Positions 1 through 28,947 of a stretch of DNA of 64,000 nt are shown here, piece after piece. The notes beneath the pieces are model-generated. The model was not told the origin of the DNA, did no database searches, and saw only the letters and a list, made by a program, of their open reading frames with translations. The translations under genes were made by a program, and so were the position numbers. How positions within the stretch are numbered: position 1 is the stretch's first letter; every line of letters begins with the position of its first letter. This stretch comes from Sipunculus nudus (Eukaryota > Annelida > Sipuncula > Golfingiida > Sipunculidae), in the NCBI GenBank assembly GCA_026874595.1, contig CM049310.1:5024001-5088000 (forward strand). The letters are read 5' to 3'.

Positions 1-113
1 ATCAAACGAAAACAGTGCGGCATACATCGCACAATTTACTCATACATGAATAAATATGAAGGAATACATGTATAAAATGTTACGTATATTCCGTCCCAAT
101 TGCTTTGACCATT

Positions 114-372
114 ATGGCGACCAAGAAAAGACATGAACTTGCTCTCAAAGAAAAGGTAGATCTGATCAGGAAGAGTGACGGGGAAAAGCAGCCGACAGCT
201 AGCAGATATCTGTGGTGTCGGCCGAACTCAAGTTTAAACATACTTAAGAGGAAGCGAAAGATCATGGAACAGTATGAAGAAAACGCAAATGCCAGTAGAT
301 AAAGACAGTGTGTATCTACCGAGAATGATAAACTAAACGATGTCATGTGGCAGTGGTTCAACAAATTTGTAC
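114..372 (+). pseudogene. Tigger/pogo-type DNA transposase N-terminal remnant
   Basis: Reading from the ATG at 114 gives MATKKRHELALKEKVDLIRK, the start of the CENP-B-type helix-turn-helix DNA-binding domain of Tigger/pogo transposases. The middle of the helix-turn-helix is degraded, but NILKRKRKIMEQYEENA resumes near 236. After an in-frame TAA at about 300 the same frame goes on with ENDKLNDVMWQWFNK, the family's second HTH segment. The DDE catalytic domain is absent, so the copy is an internally deleted, inactive fragment. Family membership rests on motif recognition; the subfamily is not resolved. Confidence 0.8.
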
Positions 373-591
373 AAATATTATGGATATACAATCTGTTTGT
401 AATTTAATAACAAACACTGTATTTGTATATATTGTTGGTAATTGTTATAAATATGGTTGACGTGATTGTAAATATTTTATTTTTTATTTATAACAATTAT
501 TATACTAATACTCTGTATATATGTTTATTTTGTCGATTGTAATATAGATTTGAACTTGGTTTCACGTTACATTTTTACCCCCTTTTCCTGG

Positions 592-640
592 TCAAGTCCT
601 GTATAACGGCCACTCCTGTATTAAGGCCACTTTCATCCAG
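592..640. repeat. Possible pogo-type terminal repeat region
   Basis: The motifs GTATAACGGCCACTCC and GTATTAAGGCCAC lie close together about 250 bp after the transposase remnant. ACGGCCA-type repeats are common at Tigger/pogo termini. They could mark one end of the deletion derivative that holds the fragment at 114-372, but the matching opposite end was not found, so the element boundaries are not established. Confidence 0.35.
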
Positions 641-660
641 TCCCGATGGTGACAGTAATA

Positions 661-2136
661 CAGGCGTTCTACTGTATTCATATTTGCCCTTGAAATGTAT
701 GAAATAGGACTGAGTTTTGATGGACATTACTTGATCAGAACTTGGTAATTCTGTTGGTGATGGATCTTGCCAGCAGAAGGGATGAATTTACTGTATTTGC
801 AGGTCCTGTGTCATGAGACATGAACTGTTGACATTTTCACATATAAACATCCAGTTGTTCAGTTAAGGGCATTTTCCTTGCGTTTATTACGTTGTATTTT
901 GGCTGAAACTCAATGATCCAGTTACTCTCAGGATGTGATCTCAATTTTATCATATTGCCTAATGCAGACAGGTTTCTCCAGGCCTGACAGAAAGCATTGG
1001 TGCTGCCATCTAGCAGCTTCATAAATCAAGTTAAATTTGGGCCCACATTCACATTAATCTACAGCAGAAAGAGTTTGATAATTGTTTAAGTGGCATAGAT
1101 ATATATATATATGTAAGCCCTGTTATTTAATTTCCTTTCCACATATGCATTGTTTTTGCTAAAATTTTTTTCATTGAGGATAAGACAGCCCTCATTCAGC
1201 CCAGTTCTGTAACACTGCAGCCCTCAAACCTTCCCTGATGGCTGCATTTATAGTGATCATGTTACAGTCATTTAAATTTAAATCAAGAAACTATATGCAG
1301 ACTTCTAAAATTTTTTTTAACAAATCTATCACATAACACAATTTTATTCAGAGTTATAACATATCAACTTACAATCTCAACAGGAGCTGTATGATATTTT
1401 GCATTTTTGGCATCAGATGAAAATCCAGTGTGAATACATAATAGTATCATACCACGAAATGTTCATGATATTTATGAATGTGAAGATGTTGGATAAGGTT
1501 TCCTTTATTTTCTTCCCGATTGCACCTTTAATTATAAACACCAGACCAGCCCTTTAAAGGTCAAACCTTGGTTTCACCACAGAAATGTCATACTTATTAA
1601 AACCCTCCTTACATAACAATTGGTACTGTCTATTGAAAGTAACAATATTATAAGAATATCATGTTGACACAAGGCCTGGTTGGACAGCAGCAGGTTTCAG
1701 CCCCAGCTAAAATTTTGCCTACTCTTAAAATAAATAGGGAGATAACCTCCATGAAAAAAATAATCTTGAAAAAATATATTAGATGAATTTGAGGCCTTCT
1801 AGATTTTGGGTTTTGAGTACACAGGGTTGAGAGTGATCCAGAAGACATAACCTGTGGACAGTAATTGCATTAAATCTCTGAGCTTTTATCAATCCATCAG
1901 GATTTGGGGGATATTGAACTGCAACCCTTCTGCATTTATGGCCAGCACCTTTGGTCATATTAGTAGTATTTGTGTCAGACAATGAGGTTAGGTTAACAGG
2001 TGCTCCACAGGAATTTAAACATTTTATATTCACAGTGTGGTGGTCATGCTATGAGGGTGGTCATAAGGTGGGCTTTGATATTTATTAAAAGTTTTCACTC
2101 TCTGGGTCCTGGTTTGTTTTGCTGTTTTTATTTACC
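661..2136. other. No gene recognised
   Basis: AT-rich non-coding sequence with many stops in all frames. It probably lies upstream of Rab14 or in one of its early introns. No Rab14 P-loop exon was recognised here. A short (AT)n run sits near 1098. Confidence 0.5.
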
Positions 2137-2648
2137 TAAAGGGACATAATCAGGAGCAATATTATACCTATTCTTTCAGAGTATCAGTTCAGTTTTGCTT
2201 TAGACAAAAGTTTCCCCAGCAAAACCACCTCAACACATAGTCTCAGTACCTCGTATATGGCTGTTTTACACCTTGTTATCGGTCTGCGTGTTGGTAATAA
2301 CATATAAATAGTCCATGTGTGTCTGTTTACCACAACAAGGCTGTGTGACCAGAGGTCCGATTGTGAGCCTTAATAGCCGATGTTTCAGCCAATGGGAACA
2401 TGTATTACATTTTTTTGGGTTAAGTCAGTCAGGGTATCTCCTGATTGACCTGTTGTGGCAGGGCAATGCACGTGCTCTGTTTATGTTGACACCTTTGATG
2501 GCGCCCGGTCAACTGCTTTTAACGCTCATTTAAGGAGAAAGCAAACGGTTTCAGGGCAATATTTTGGCAGGTACAAATTTATTGTAAAGGGAGGAATCTA
2601 TTTTTCATGTTAATTCAACATGCTTCATAGGTTATTGGGCCCCTTTAA
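2137..2648 (+). mobile_element. TTAA-type MITE, copy 1
   Basis: About 510 bp, starting TAAAGGGACATAATCAGGAG and ending GGGCCCCTTTAA. The interior matches the copies at 43175-43684 and 43681-44163 throughout (for example ACACCTTGTTAT and AGTCAGTCAGGG). The outer ends of the three copies define short inverted ends beside TTAA, the target preference of piggyBac-like elements. No transposase is encoded; a 72-codon open frame inside is accidental. Confidence 0.7.
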
Positions 2649-17858
<15,210 letters not shown>

Positions 17859-18420
17859 CTTGGTCTGCCTCCCCTCACCACGCTGTATGGGCATGCACGG
17901 TGCAATGTACACATCCTGGACCTGTTCACATGTGCCACAGACCCACACATTGCCATGCCAACCGTAACCATTGTCATTTAGGTCAGGAGCTTAAAAGTCT
18001 CTGAGACATTTTATTCTGTTGGTTGCCATGCCAACTGTAACCATAGTAAAACAAGTATCTTCTGGTTGATCAGTTTGAGTCTGTGTGACAGTTTATGTAA
18101 AAGGTTGACGCGGCTGTTGTAACTATAATAAAACAGGGAGTCATTCAGTAGGTTGCTATGCCAACTGTCATCACAGTGACATTCAAGTCATTTAGTTCAT
18201 GAAAGGGAGGGTTATCAGAATTTATTATGCCACTGAATACAAATCATTTTATGACCTGAAAAGTATGTTGGTCATGGTATTCTGCAGATTGCCACACCAA
18301 CTAGCTAGAATGAAATCTAACTCGACCACAATGATTAGAGAGTTTGGTTCATCAGTTTATATGTCTTTGATGTATTTATTGCATAGGGCAGAAGAGTGTT
18401 TTATATTTTAATTACATTTT
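17859..18420 (+). other. RAB14: Rab14 3' UTR (start) with repeated 14-mers
   Basis: Sequence directly after the stop codon. It contains four related 14-mers at 17949-17962 (ATTGCCATGCCAAC), 18022-18035 (GTTGCCATGCCAAC), 18152-18165 (GTTGCTATGCCAAC) and 18288-18301 (ATTGCCACACCAAC). A canonical AATAAA sits at 18127-18132, but the real transcript end cannot be placed. Confidence 0.5.
18127..18132 (+). terminator. Candidate Rab14 polyadenylation signal
   Basis: AATAAA about 270 nt after the Rab14 stop codon. Rab14 transcripts often have long 3' UTRs and later signals exist, so this is only one candidate. Confidence 0.25.
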
Positions 18421-21400
18421 TAGTCAGTGCTGTCTGGTCAGATCATGAGAAAAAAAACACTTGTTTTGTTAGTTTAAATACACACTTATCCAGAACCTTT
18501 GTCAGTGCCCAGATTAAATGAGCATATTTTATTTATGACTCTGTAAATTATGGGGTCTGTAAACTTTGTTAAAGTAGATATTTTGTTTGATTAAATATGG
18601 AAGAAAGACATTCTCTAGATTGTTAAATATATAACCTGCTGTGGAATTAAATGTAATACTCTTTGTAGAATATATCAATACATTGACTGTTTTAATATTT
18701 AATAATCCTTGTTTTCACCTCCCTGGTGATTTCCATGTTCTGCCTACGAATATATGGTATAGAACTGAGTGGTATATATTTTTTTAATGTACAAAGTGTT
18801 CATGTTGTATTAAAATACTTTTCTGGCTGCCAGCTCCCAGCAGCACAGGGTGAACAGGGTCATTTGGAATAGGTTGCGCCATCTTGTGGTAAAGTACAAA
18901 ACTAAAGTGAACAGATGGAACAGACTTTGTGTCTGACCTTTAAATAAGAAATTTTGAATGACAAAAACAGTAATGCCATCTGTTTGTAAATTGCAGAAGT
19001 AATAGAAAAAGTAAAAGGCACTAAATGTTTTAAATTACAAAATAAAAATTTATTAGAAGATAACCCTAGGAAGCTACAAAAAGCATGCAAGTTCTGTGGT
19101 TGTGTCATGGGCTTGCAATACCTGTAGCTTGTATTCTATATGCCATATCTTGAGGACATCAGAAATAAGGAATTTAGCAGACAAATTGGAACCATAGCTG
19201 GTGTTCAGTGTTTGTATAAAATGCCATAAATGGGGCGTGTGATGAAATGGCAGAGTTTGCATTTACTTCTACTCAATGGCACATTCTGTGAGGTTTTATA
19301 TTCAGAGAATTTATTGATACAAGGAACCTTGGTTAATTCCTATAACTTTTCATACATGAAAATTTATTGCAACAATTAAAGTTGTGGGTTATGGATACTC
19401 CATCTTGGTGATTTGTTCTATGTATGCTGAAGCCAACAGACCTGAAAATACTGGTGCATCAGAAGTTCATTGTTTATTTCTAAATCTGTAGTAACATCAG
19501 CTTTAAATGCATTTGACCTGAATGTTTTTGCAAATTTGAAATTATACAACCCTGAAAGGCATGGACATGTACAAGTCAGCCATTACATAGGTTTGAATGT
19601 CTGCAGATGACAGAACATGATGGTTATAATTTCCAAGAAGTATCTAGGTTTGTATGATGTGAAGGGAAATACCTTCAACATAGTGAACCTTGTTACAGAT
19701 CACAAATACATAAAACAAGACTTGCAGACATTAAACCATATTTTTCGTGGTACATCATTATGAATTAATTAGAGAACCTCACAATTATTCAGTGGTCATA
19801 CAGTACATGAGCAAGGTTTGGTATTTTTTTTCTGTGAACTGTGGGCAGTTTTTTTCCAGGGTTTTGATAGGAAAATATACAAGTATTCATAAGGCAAATG
19901 CACTAGTTAGGATATTTTTAGCTTAGATTTTTTTTCACATTTCACACAAAGCTAGTTATCATAGGTACCTTCAGTGAATAAATTAAATTTCACTCACAAC
20001 AAACATTTTATGAAATTCAGATTTATCAATGTAGGGTTTAGGTTTCATTTGTCTAAAATTCGAGTTAGCACAATGCAATATTAAAAATTGTATACATTTG
20101 TGAATTATAACTGGCAACGAATGGGCAGTCTTTTAATTGTTTACACCACAAGTAAGTTCACTGCAGGGTAGTAAGCATTGTATATTTGAATGTGACCACA
20201 TGCAAGACACTGGACAGGTTCAGAACTATATTCAGGTTCAGGGAAGGAATTCTTGATAAACTGTGAACTGAAAAATCCTACTGAAAGCCAATGTGTTGGT
20301 GGTGGTTCTGCCTGTAACAGATGACTTGCTGTCAGCCTCGCTTTAACCCTGCCACCAGCCAGTCTGTCCAAAGCCGTGAACAGGCAGATGCAGCCATTCC
20401 AGTCTGTATTTAGAGTGAGTGTGGTTGGAGATAGATATTTATTTTGTATACTTTAGTGTTGTACACAGCAGGGAGAGTTATCTGAAATTGTACAGAGTTG
20501 TTGTACACAAGCTGATGATGCTGTGTGTGGCATCATTGATGTTAATACCATTTACTGGATTCAGCAGAATGCATTTTCATAATGCTGGTGTTTTCACTGA
20601 GTGAAAGCCCAGATTAAGACCAAATAGAACCATTCCTCTGCACTGAGCTGGAAAGGTTTAACCAGTCTCCACCAGAGGTCTTATTACATTTCAAAACTTG
20701 TCTACCAAAGTCTGCCATGTACCAGTTTCAGCTAGAAACTATTAGAATGACTAAACCCATCTTCAACTTGCAGTTTAAAATCAGGTCAAAAGAATACCTA
20801 GGATGATAGATGAATGGTTGATTATAAAGTCTAAATAGAACCAAAAGAATACTGACTAAAGTGGACTGAAGTGACTTTGGTGGAGAGAATATGGAATGGT
20901 TGTGGTAAAATCATGTTGAACTCAGGACAGCATCCTAAAATCTATAACAAAATTATACTTGCAAATTTTATTTTTTTAAACAAATAATATTAAAGGTGAC
21001 AACATATTAGAGTCAGCCAGTTTCAGTAGTGGCCAAGACAACATGTTACAATTTGTGTTTCATCAGCATAGTGTAATAAAATAAATGTGGGTTTTTTTAA
21101 GCAACCACACTTTTTTGATCAAAATTTGATTCATGTTGTTGCACTTCATGATCCAAAGAGGTTTTTGGTTTCTTGGTCAGTTTGCCTCATACAGGATGTA
21201 TGGTATAGACAATGGATATGGCTTCTTAATCAGGGCTTTCACTGAGGAAGGCATCGCAGAGTCGTTATATAATAGATGTTTAAATAATCATCATTGCTGT
21301 ATCGGCAGTGCAGCTTTTGTCATGCAGCCTGTGTTAAAGCATATAAACATTGTTAAATATATATATTAAAAGTATAAACGTTTATTGTGACACCTATTGT

Positions 21401-24400
21401 TTTATATCTGTCTTCTATCAAACTTCCATACATATATTTATCAGGCTTTTTTCAGAGATCCAGGCACCTTAATTTGCACTTGGAATATGTTAATTATCAG
21501 TTTTTTAAATTTAAATCACACAGATTGCACAAATTATATAAAGAGAAAATATAATAAGTACTTTGCACAGGAGCAGTCATTTTAAAAGTTTTCAGTCAGT
21601 CAGTCACCTCACATAATTACACCTGTGTATAAAGACTGTGCCTCCCAGTTTAATTGTGAGGTCCTCTGTATTTGGGAACCATTATCTATACTCCATTGCT
21701 TATATTTGTGAAATCTGTGTCTCTCTCAAGTGTGAATACAAGTATTACTGTAATTAAATCACTTCAGGAAATACCAACAATTTCATATACTCCTGTTTTG
21801 TTACATGCGCAATATATATTTAAAGGCTGCCTTGTGCTTATCCTTGGTAAAGGGAATGCTAAGAACATGTGATTTAAATGATGGAAAAACGCTCTTTTCA
21901 GTTAATAAAGCTTCACCATGTCTGCTGTCAATGAAACAAAATTATTGGATATCCCAGTGGTACTAAAATGGGACCGGTAATTGGTTTGCATTAGAAAAGG
22001 AAGTAATATACATACTGTATAGATAAAAGTTGCGCATATCTGCAGATAATAACCTGGATCCAATATCAACAAGGCACATTTATAACAATTCAATATCAAT
22101 TTTATTGAAAAGTTGTATGAAAAACAGTTTCTTTAAAAAATTTCATGGACCATATCCATATATATGTGTATTATAAACCCAGATGCTTGGAATTTCGGGA
22201 TTAATGCGGATTAAACCAAGGATGGGGCTTTCCAGTGGGAAAGATTTTCTGCTAAATGTTGGATTGGGGAAGTTACCCCTGCACAAACCACCTTCCAGTC
22301 CCCTTTATTTTCCATTCCAGGTGTATTTCTTCCCGAGCATGCATTTCCAAAATTATATTGTACAAATACACACAGCACACTTCCAGAACTGTCGTTAAAC
22401 AGAGTCATTTCTGGTGCAGTTTCAGTGGTTGTGTGCAGATGTCAGCTTAGTTCATATGCCCACTACCAGGTGTCATCAGTTGCCTCCTCTGCTGCTGCTG
22501 AATGCTGGTCAGCAGTGATGCATGTTATGCAAATTTGGTTTATTTCCATTACCTCCCAACCAGGTTGTTCAGGGAGGGGCTGAGATGGGATGATAAACAG
22601 ACGTTTGCCTTAAGACACTCAGAGTTTGCATTTTAAACTTTACACAGGTTGATGTATTTTCTGTACAGCTCACAGAAGATGTACATATCATTTAGACATT
22701 TAAACTTTATCCTTGACACCCCAGTCGTGCTCAGATACCTGTGTTTCCATGACAACATTTATATGTCATTATGGGATTTTATAGATCAACCAGAACAATA
22801 ATAGGTTGATAGTATATTTAATGTACAGAGTCATTATTCACCTAAATAAAAAAACATTTTTAGGAATAATCCCATCTCACTGATTATTAAATTTCCTATT
22901 ACCACCACAAAACAAAGTCACACGCACACTGCTAAAAAGTGCAGATTACATGCTTTTCCCCAAAATCCCCATTTAAATACTGTGTATAATATTAGGATTA
23001 GTCATTTTACGTGATAGCTGCAGTAATTATCCCAAATGTATTGGGATTACATTTAATTTAGAATAAATTGTAATTGTCTCTTTCAGCAAATTTGTATGCC
23101 AAGATGTCTCCTTTAATGTGTATGTTTTGAGTCGCGTCTTCTGATTGGTTGATCAATGATGCTGCCAGAAGTTATATGTTCTATAACAAATCTGTTGACA
23201 TGGCTCAACATATACATTCTAAAGATATATATTGGTGGAAATTGCAGAAATGGACCAGTACAAGTTATTTGGCACCAACCGGCTCAATGTCAGTCGTGCA
23301 GAGAGGCATTCTGTAAAAATTGCATATTTTATATTTATGACTGAATCACATTGTTTGGACAGGAGAAGTTCTGAGTGATGTCAGCCTCCCTGCAGATGCC
23401 CTTTAATGAAAAAGAATGTGTACATATATGTGTATATATGACACGTGACCCCCATATTTTGTGATAAGAGGTCTTGCATGTTGTTCACTGTGGTATTCAG
23501 CTGACGCGATGTTTGTCTTTATTTTTATATGCAGGCTGTGTTCTTGGTTTTAACCATTTGTCACCAGTGCTAGTTCTGTCAGTGAAAGTCAAACCCTGAA
23601 AAGTGAGAGTTCCACTCTTAAACACTAGCAGCACCTGGTCCCATGTGACATAGGAGAATCTAATAATAAGAAAGTCCACTTTAAAGTCAAAGTAGGCAAT
23701 ATCAGGCAGAGTAGGCCATATCAGTATAGTCTGAATGCTATCCTAACATTAGCCAATGATTCATAAGATACAACACCAAGCATTCATGTAGATAGTAAAA
23801 TAGTCTCCTTTCACATAAAAATGGCTAAAATTGTTCAAACATAGTTATAATGACCCCATGGATTCCTGAAACATTTATTTAGGATATGGTACTGATCAGT
23901 TTTGACAATTCAAGCAAGTTAAGTGCGAATCCTTTTATTGCATGTTAACCCTGTTAAGACTCTGGCCAGATATAATTAGTACGTGCTGAAACATATATTT
24001 CACTGTTTGATTTTATAACATACAAGAAAATCAGTTTGATCTCAAAGTGAGTTTACAGTGGGAGAAATCATGTCATGAAATTCTGTGTATAGTACAGTAA
24101 TGACTGATGTGTTATTAGTTAGCAGTTGTAAGAGGATTATAAATACACACCCATACACACACAGGTGTAATCCTGTAAACCATTCAGATCATTTAGATAT
24201 AGACCTTCATTGAACAAATGCTTGCCAGATGTAAGTGCCTGAGATTCAGTGAAAATTAATTATATTCCAGGAACACAAAATTTTATTGATCTACTGAGCT
24301 TGAAACAGGCGAGGTAACTAATTACCATTGGAATACTAAAAAAATATAGAGTTGTCATGACGGTATTTATTGGTTTTTCCAGACAAAATCGTTAAATATG

Positions 24401-26175
24401 ACATGACTAGGTATCTCCCATTTTCCTTGTATATAGCACTTTGTCTTAATAATGCCAAAACTAATCAATACCCGTGTGTATATGGACCAAGCAAGCATTG
24501 TTCTGAATGTTTTTAAACTGCACCGGCAGAATGCTTCTGTTTTTGTTGCCAGATAAATATTAGCCATGTGATATGTTAATATATGGTCATACTTGTATGT
24601 AACACATACTCATTCAATTGTGGATATTTGAATTGGTGAAAGCCATGCCCACCAGTACCTTATATATGTAGGAGCACAATATATATCATACTAAGAATGG
24701 GCACCGTTACTGGAATGTGATTGGAGAGTAAATGAACATAAAAAATATCGCCATCTGTTGTATATAAGCGATAGTATCTGTGGTACGTGTCAGTCAGGCT
24801 GAGGGGTTCAAGTAATTTCTTTTCTCCAGAAACGGCTTTCTGTGTCTGTATAAAGCGTCATGTGTGTTGATTGTACACGTGTTAACTGCATTGTATCATA
24901 ACACTGACATGCATTAAAGCTGTATCATACATGTTAATGCACTTTTTTTATCTCTTTGACTGATTGGGTGAAAAATGTGAGATTGTGTTTATGTATCCTT
25001 TCAACTGTTGATTAATACTGATCCAGTGCAAGATCTGGATTAGTTTTATTTCTCTTTTATCAGAGTTAATAATGAACCAATAGCTAAGTCACACACATAG
25101 GTGGTCCTGATCAGAGTTTATTCAAGATTTACACAAGAATGGCACTCAGTACATTAGGCAAGAGAACACAATCCAGTGTAGATCTGCCCTTCATCTGGAT
25201 CTACACTAAATTTATTGAGCCTTCCTGGCCTATGTCCCACCCATCCACTTTCACCTAATTTTATCAAATTTGTTCCGTAGGTTTGCTTTAATTCTGCTAA
25301 TTGCCTGTATCATCTATTTACATGGGTTGAATTAATTATTTTGACAAACAAGGGGGAGGGTACCTTCATTTCCAAGCTTGTATGGTAATAAAATGATGGT
25401 ATCACACACTTCATTAACGATCTCCCAGCCTCCTGGTCAGCTTGCGGTGGCTGCTGATGTATCAGCTTAGTGTAGTTGCACTGCATGCTGAACTTCTCCC
25501 AAACAGTGGTTTAAAGTGCCTTCTTTAAACAAAACTGTGGTATACAAAGGTTACAATAACCTTCTGCTGGCACTTATGGAAGGGTTCAGATAACCTCCAA
25601 CAGATGAGGAAAGGTGTGTGAGCTGGAGTGGCTGATTGCACAGTTAGAGCAGTTTTGATAGGTCAGCAGTAGTTGTTTTCTGACCTCTACATCTTCCATA
25701 TGAATACTGGAATAATTGTGTCCCATGAAGATCCGTGTTTGTCAGATCAGGTATGTCCATTACAGTTCGAGGATAATTATATTTGTCTTAAAGATACATA
25801 AGTACCTGTAGCATATTTTGATGGTGATTCAGCCATTTGTTCTGCTCTGCTGTCTCTATGAAATGACAATTCAGCATCCATGCAAATTATTATCCTGAAG
25901 TCTGCTGCTTCCTAGGTCTGTAGTATAACTTTACTAGTTTATATACTGCATGAAAAAAAACTAGGGCTGTGGAAACATCAGCTCTGCATTTAATCTATAT
26001 TGGTTATAGTACTGGCTGCAAATTTCCATAATCTGGCAAGGGTGAGGGATTTGGTGGGTTTGCTTTAACAAAAGTCTTGGTCGTTCACTTTGGACAATGC
26101 CATTGCTGGCTCTAAAGGTTAAAACATAACTCTGGAATCCATAGGTGACGATGCTATGGCAGTCTCAATATGTAT
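18421..26175. other. Long gene-free stretch
   Basis: Between the Rab14 end and the convergent TEKTL1 gene. The first part may be Rab14 3' UTR. I see only short frames without family signals, AT-rich sequence and simple runs. The stretch at 25096-25260 (GAGTTTATTCAAGATTTACA) resembles the antisense end of a transcript or retroelement but could not be identified. Confidence 0.5.
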
Positions 26176-26207
26176 TATGTCTCCCCTTCCCATGGGGGGG
26201 AGACATA
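26176..26207 (+). mobile_element. 5' terminal hairpin of a HINE-like element
   Basis: TATGTCTCCCC (26176-26186) pairs with GGGGAGACATA (to 26207) and is followed by TAG and a TC/GTC-rich stretch, the same 5' pattern as the elements at 12781, 53216, 60292 and 63882. A related phrase, GGTGTCTCCC, appears after a C-run near 26665, but a canonical 3' end was not found. Only this end is called; the element may be truncated. Confidence 0.5.
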
Positions 26208-28631
26208 TAGCGTTTGGTCTATCATTGTGTCGTCATCAAGGTCAAATAAAAATATTTTGTGAAACCCATAACTTTTGAAGTATATTTTTTCCTCAAATTT
26301 GAAACGCTGCTTTAATCAAATCCCTTAAGGAGCTCGAAAACTGGTGACCTTCACCTGGATCTTCAAGGTCAAATCAGCCAGAATAAAATCTCAGATCACT
26401 TCATAACCTGGGTACCTTGATCATCAGACAAGGACAAATCTTTAGAAATCCAGGATATAAGTTAACACCAAACTTTTGAAGGGGTATATTTTTTCCCTCA
26501 AATTTGGGAAAGCGAGGCCCGTAGTCGGTGTCACAAAAAGCAGGCCCTCTAGCCTCTAGTTTGTCTTTATCAGCCAAATTGTGGGGAGTCGGAAGGCATT
26601 TCTTATGACACAGACATAGCAAGAACCTCACATTATTTTACCTCCATAACACCCCCCCCCCCTGGTGTCTCCCATTCTATCAAAAAGCTTCACACTGCCT
26701 ATTCTTCTTAACTAGAACAGCGTATTACAAACCTTACTATAAAATTTAATATTTAGTGTTTAAATATCAAGAATTTCAACATCCATCTGGGTTGGGCAAA
26801 GAGAAAATAGGGTGGTGCAGGGAGTGAGCAAGTTTTAGAGATAAAACGCACAAATATCTGACAACTGCATTTGTATCTACTCTGATATCACTGGCATGTC
26901 TTTCACTCGGCTAAGAAATAGAAACAAAAAAGAACAATATATTTATTTAATTTATTCACACTGTTTATCAATCTAGTTTTTAAATTTAAAAGTTCATTTC
27001 TGAACAACCAAGAAAGGAAGTACATATGGATTTTGTGCCTTTCAAAAATTACTTGCAGAAATCGTTTTGATCACTCCAAAGTGTATACATTATATAAAAC
27101 TGTGCCAGATCCAACGCACAGCATTGCACACCATACAACACACAGCATACAAACTGTATATGATTCAGACAACTAAATGCATAGATAAATATATATCACA
27201 GAAAAGCGGATGTATGTGTTTTGTATACATAAATTATTCAGTCTATAGAGTTTATAAACTCAAATTACCTAGCATTATTTCATAGTTTTGTGTTCATCAT
27301 AGATAGTGATGACCTATTTTATAATTCTTAAACTACTACAGAAATATGCACTAAGTCTGTAACTATCACAGAGTATACTGGCACAATGGCCTAATTAAAA
27401 AGTTCCCTGCCTGCCTTGACTTGCACTGGAAGTGTCTGCAGTTTATTCTATATAACATTTTATTCTGTAATCAAAACTAAGACCTACAGAAGACTTGTGC
27501 CAATGATGTAATACTGATGTATTTATGTATCAAGTGTATAAAGTGCAAATATTGAATGTGCCCTCTATATAATCTCACTTAAATGAGAATCTCATCTTAA
27601 TATCTCACAAAAAATGTCTCAATACGTATCACAAAAATATATCCTCCCCATCCAATGTTTCCCTGTAATATCATATGGATACCATAAGTTTTGTTTTAAT
27701 ATCTCAAAATCTAGAAATACCGCTCGTTTGGTAAATTAAGAGATCATCTCCACTAAAAATGATGAGCTGTATTTCTTTGCATCTCACTAGGATGTTCAAA
27801 GGACTAAAGTTTGCTGTAATATCTGATAAAAATGCCCACCTTGGTCCCTCTTTAATATGTAAATTACAATATAGCCCTGTGATATCTCTAAAAATAAGAA
27901 GTAAAATGTATCATTAACCCCCTGTATCTTATAAAATAAACAACAGATGTAGACCCTAATTTTTCTGTTACCTGCCAAATCTAATATACTCTATGCATTG
28001 AAACATTTGAAGGTCTTTAAAAATATTACCCGGTGGGCCTTCGAGATTTCTCAAATGTAATATCTTAAATAGACAATATCATATTCTTAGATTTCTAGTA
28101 CTGGGTTTACCCTTGTAAATAAGTAGAACTCTGAAATAAAAAGATTTTCATAAAATACTGATATGCCACAAGACATTACACACTGGGTGTTGATAAATTC
28201 AATATAATACATTGTAATTGAGTCCAAGGTAAAAGGTAATACTGTGTATTGGAATGTAATGTACTGTTCTGGTGACAATAGTGCAAATATAAAAATAGTT
28301 TCAGTATGTTTTATCCCTGACAAATAAGAGAATAAACTTTTCCTTTCATTTGTCGTCTCATCTGCCTGCAAAGTTTGGTTTTCGAAATTTGTTACGAAAA
28401 ATGACAATGCCACAAAACCAAACATGCACAGATAACTTAATGTCTGTAACAAATAAATCACATTGTGAACATATTTGTTTTGTACAATTAAAAAATTCTG
28501 CTCACTCACATTAAATTAAATTTTCATTGATTCAACTTAAATTTAATGTAAAGAATTTTAAATTAAATATTACATCTCAAGTTGTATTGCCCAAATTTAT
28601 GATGATGATTTTTAATATATGATTTCCTAAT
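26208..28631. other. No gene recognised
   Basis: Contains the presumed body of the element starting at 26176 (to about 26670, with a C13 run near 26650), then AT-rich sequence. An open frame of 140 codons on the minus strand at 28087-28509 has no family signal and is not called as a gene. Confidence 0.45.
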
Positions 28632-28637
28632 TTTATT
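28632..28637 (-). terminator. Candidate TEKTL1 polyadenylation signal
   Basis: AATAAA on the minus strand (TTTATT on plus) 125 nt after the TEKTL1 stop codon, a normal distance for a short 3' UTR. Not confirmed. Confidence 0.4.
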
Positions 28638-28761
28638 TAAATGACCTGGTCTTTTTTATCCAGCATTTATATAAAACTTGATGAAATAAATGGCTGACAT
28701 AAGGGAGCCTTTATGCTGGATGGTCTTATAAGGATCAAGGATTTAAGGATCTATGAAGAAT

Positions 28762-28947
28762 CTAAAATGCTTCTCCCATGACCCATTTGTGATTAGCTTT
28801 GCGACGACGTAGTCTGACAATGCTGCCATCAACATTGACTGCAGCTGACTTGTCACGGATGTCGTCCTTTAGTTTGTCCTGTGCCATCTTAAGGAGAGCG
28901 ATGTTTCTGCTTGTGGCTGTCAGTGACTGGAGAAGACCGTCACCTCC
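28762..28947 (-). CDS. TEKTL1: TEKTL1 exon 7 (C-terminus)
   Basis: Opens after TTTACCTGCAG, encodes GGDGLLQSLTATSRNIALLK through RLRRRKANHKWVMGEAF and ends at TAG (28762-28764). The basic RLRRRK segment is family-typical. Confidence 0.92.
   Translation of the reverse strand, partial: GGDGLLQSLTATSRNIALLKMAQDKLKDDIRDKSAAVNVDGSIVRLRRRKANHKWVMGEAF

Noticed and set aside
28087-28509. 140-codon open frame on the minus strand
   Set aside because: No domain, no signal of selection visible and an AT-rich composition like its surroundings. It lies just beyond the TEKTL1 end.
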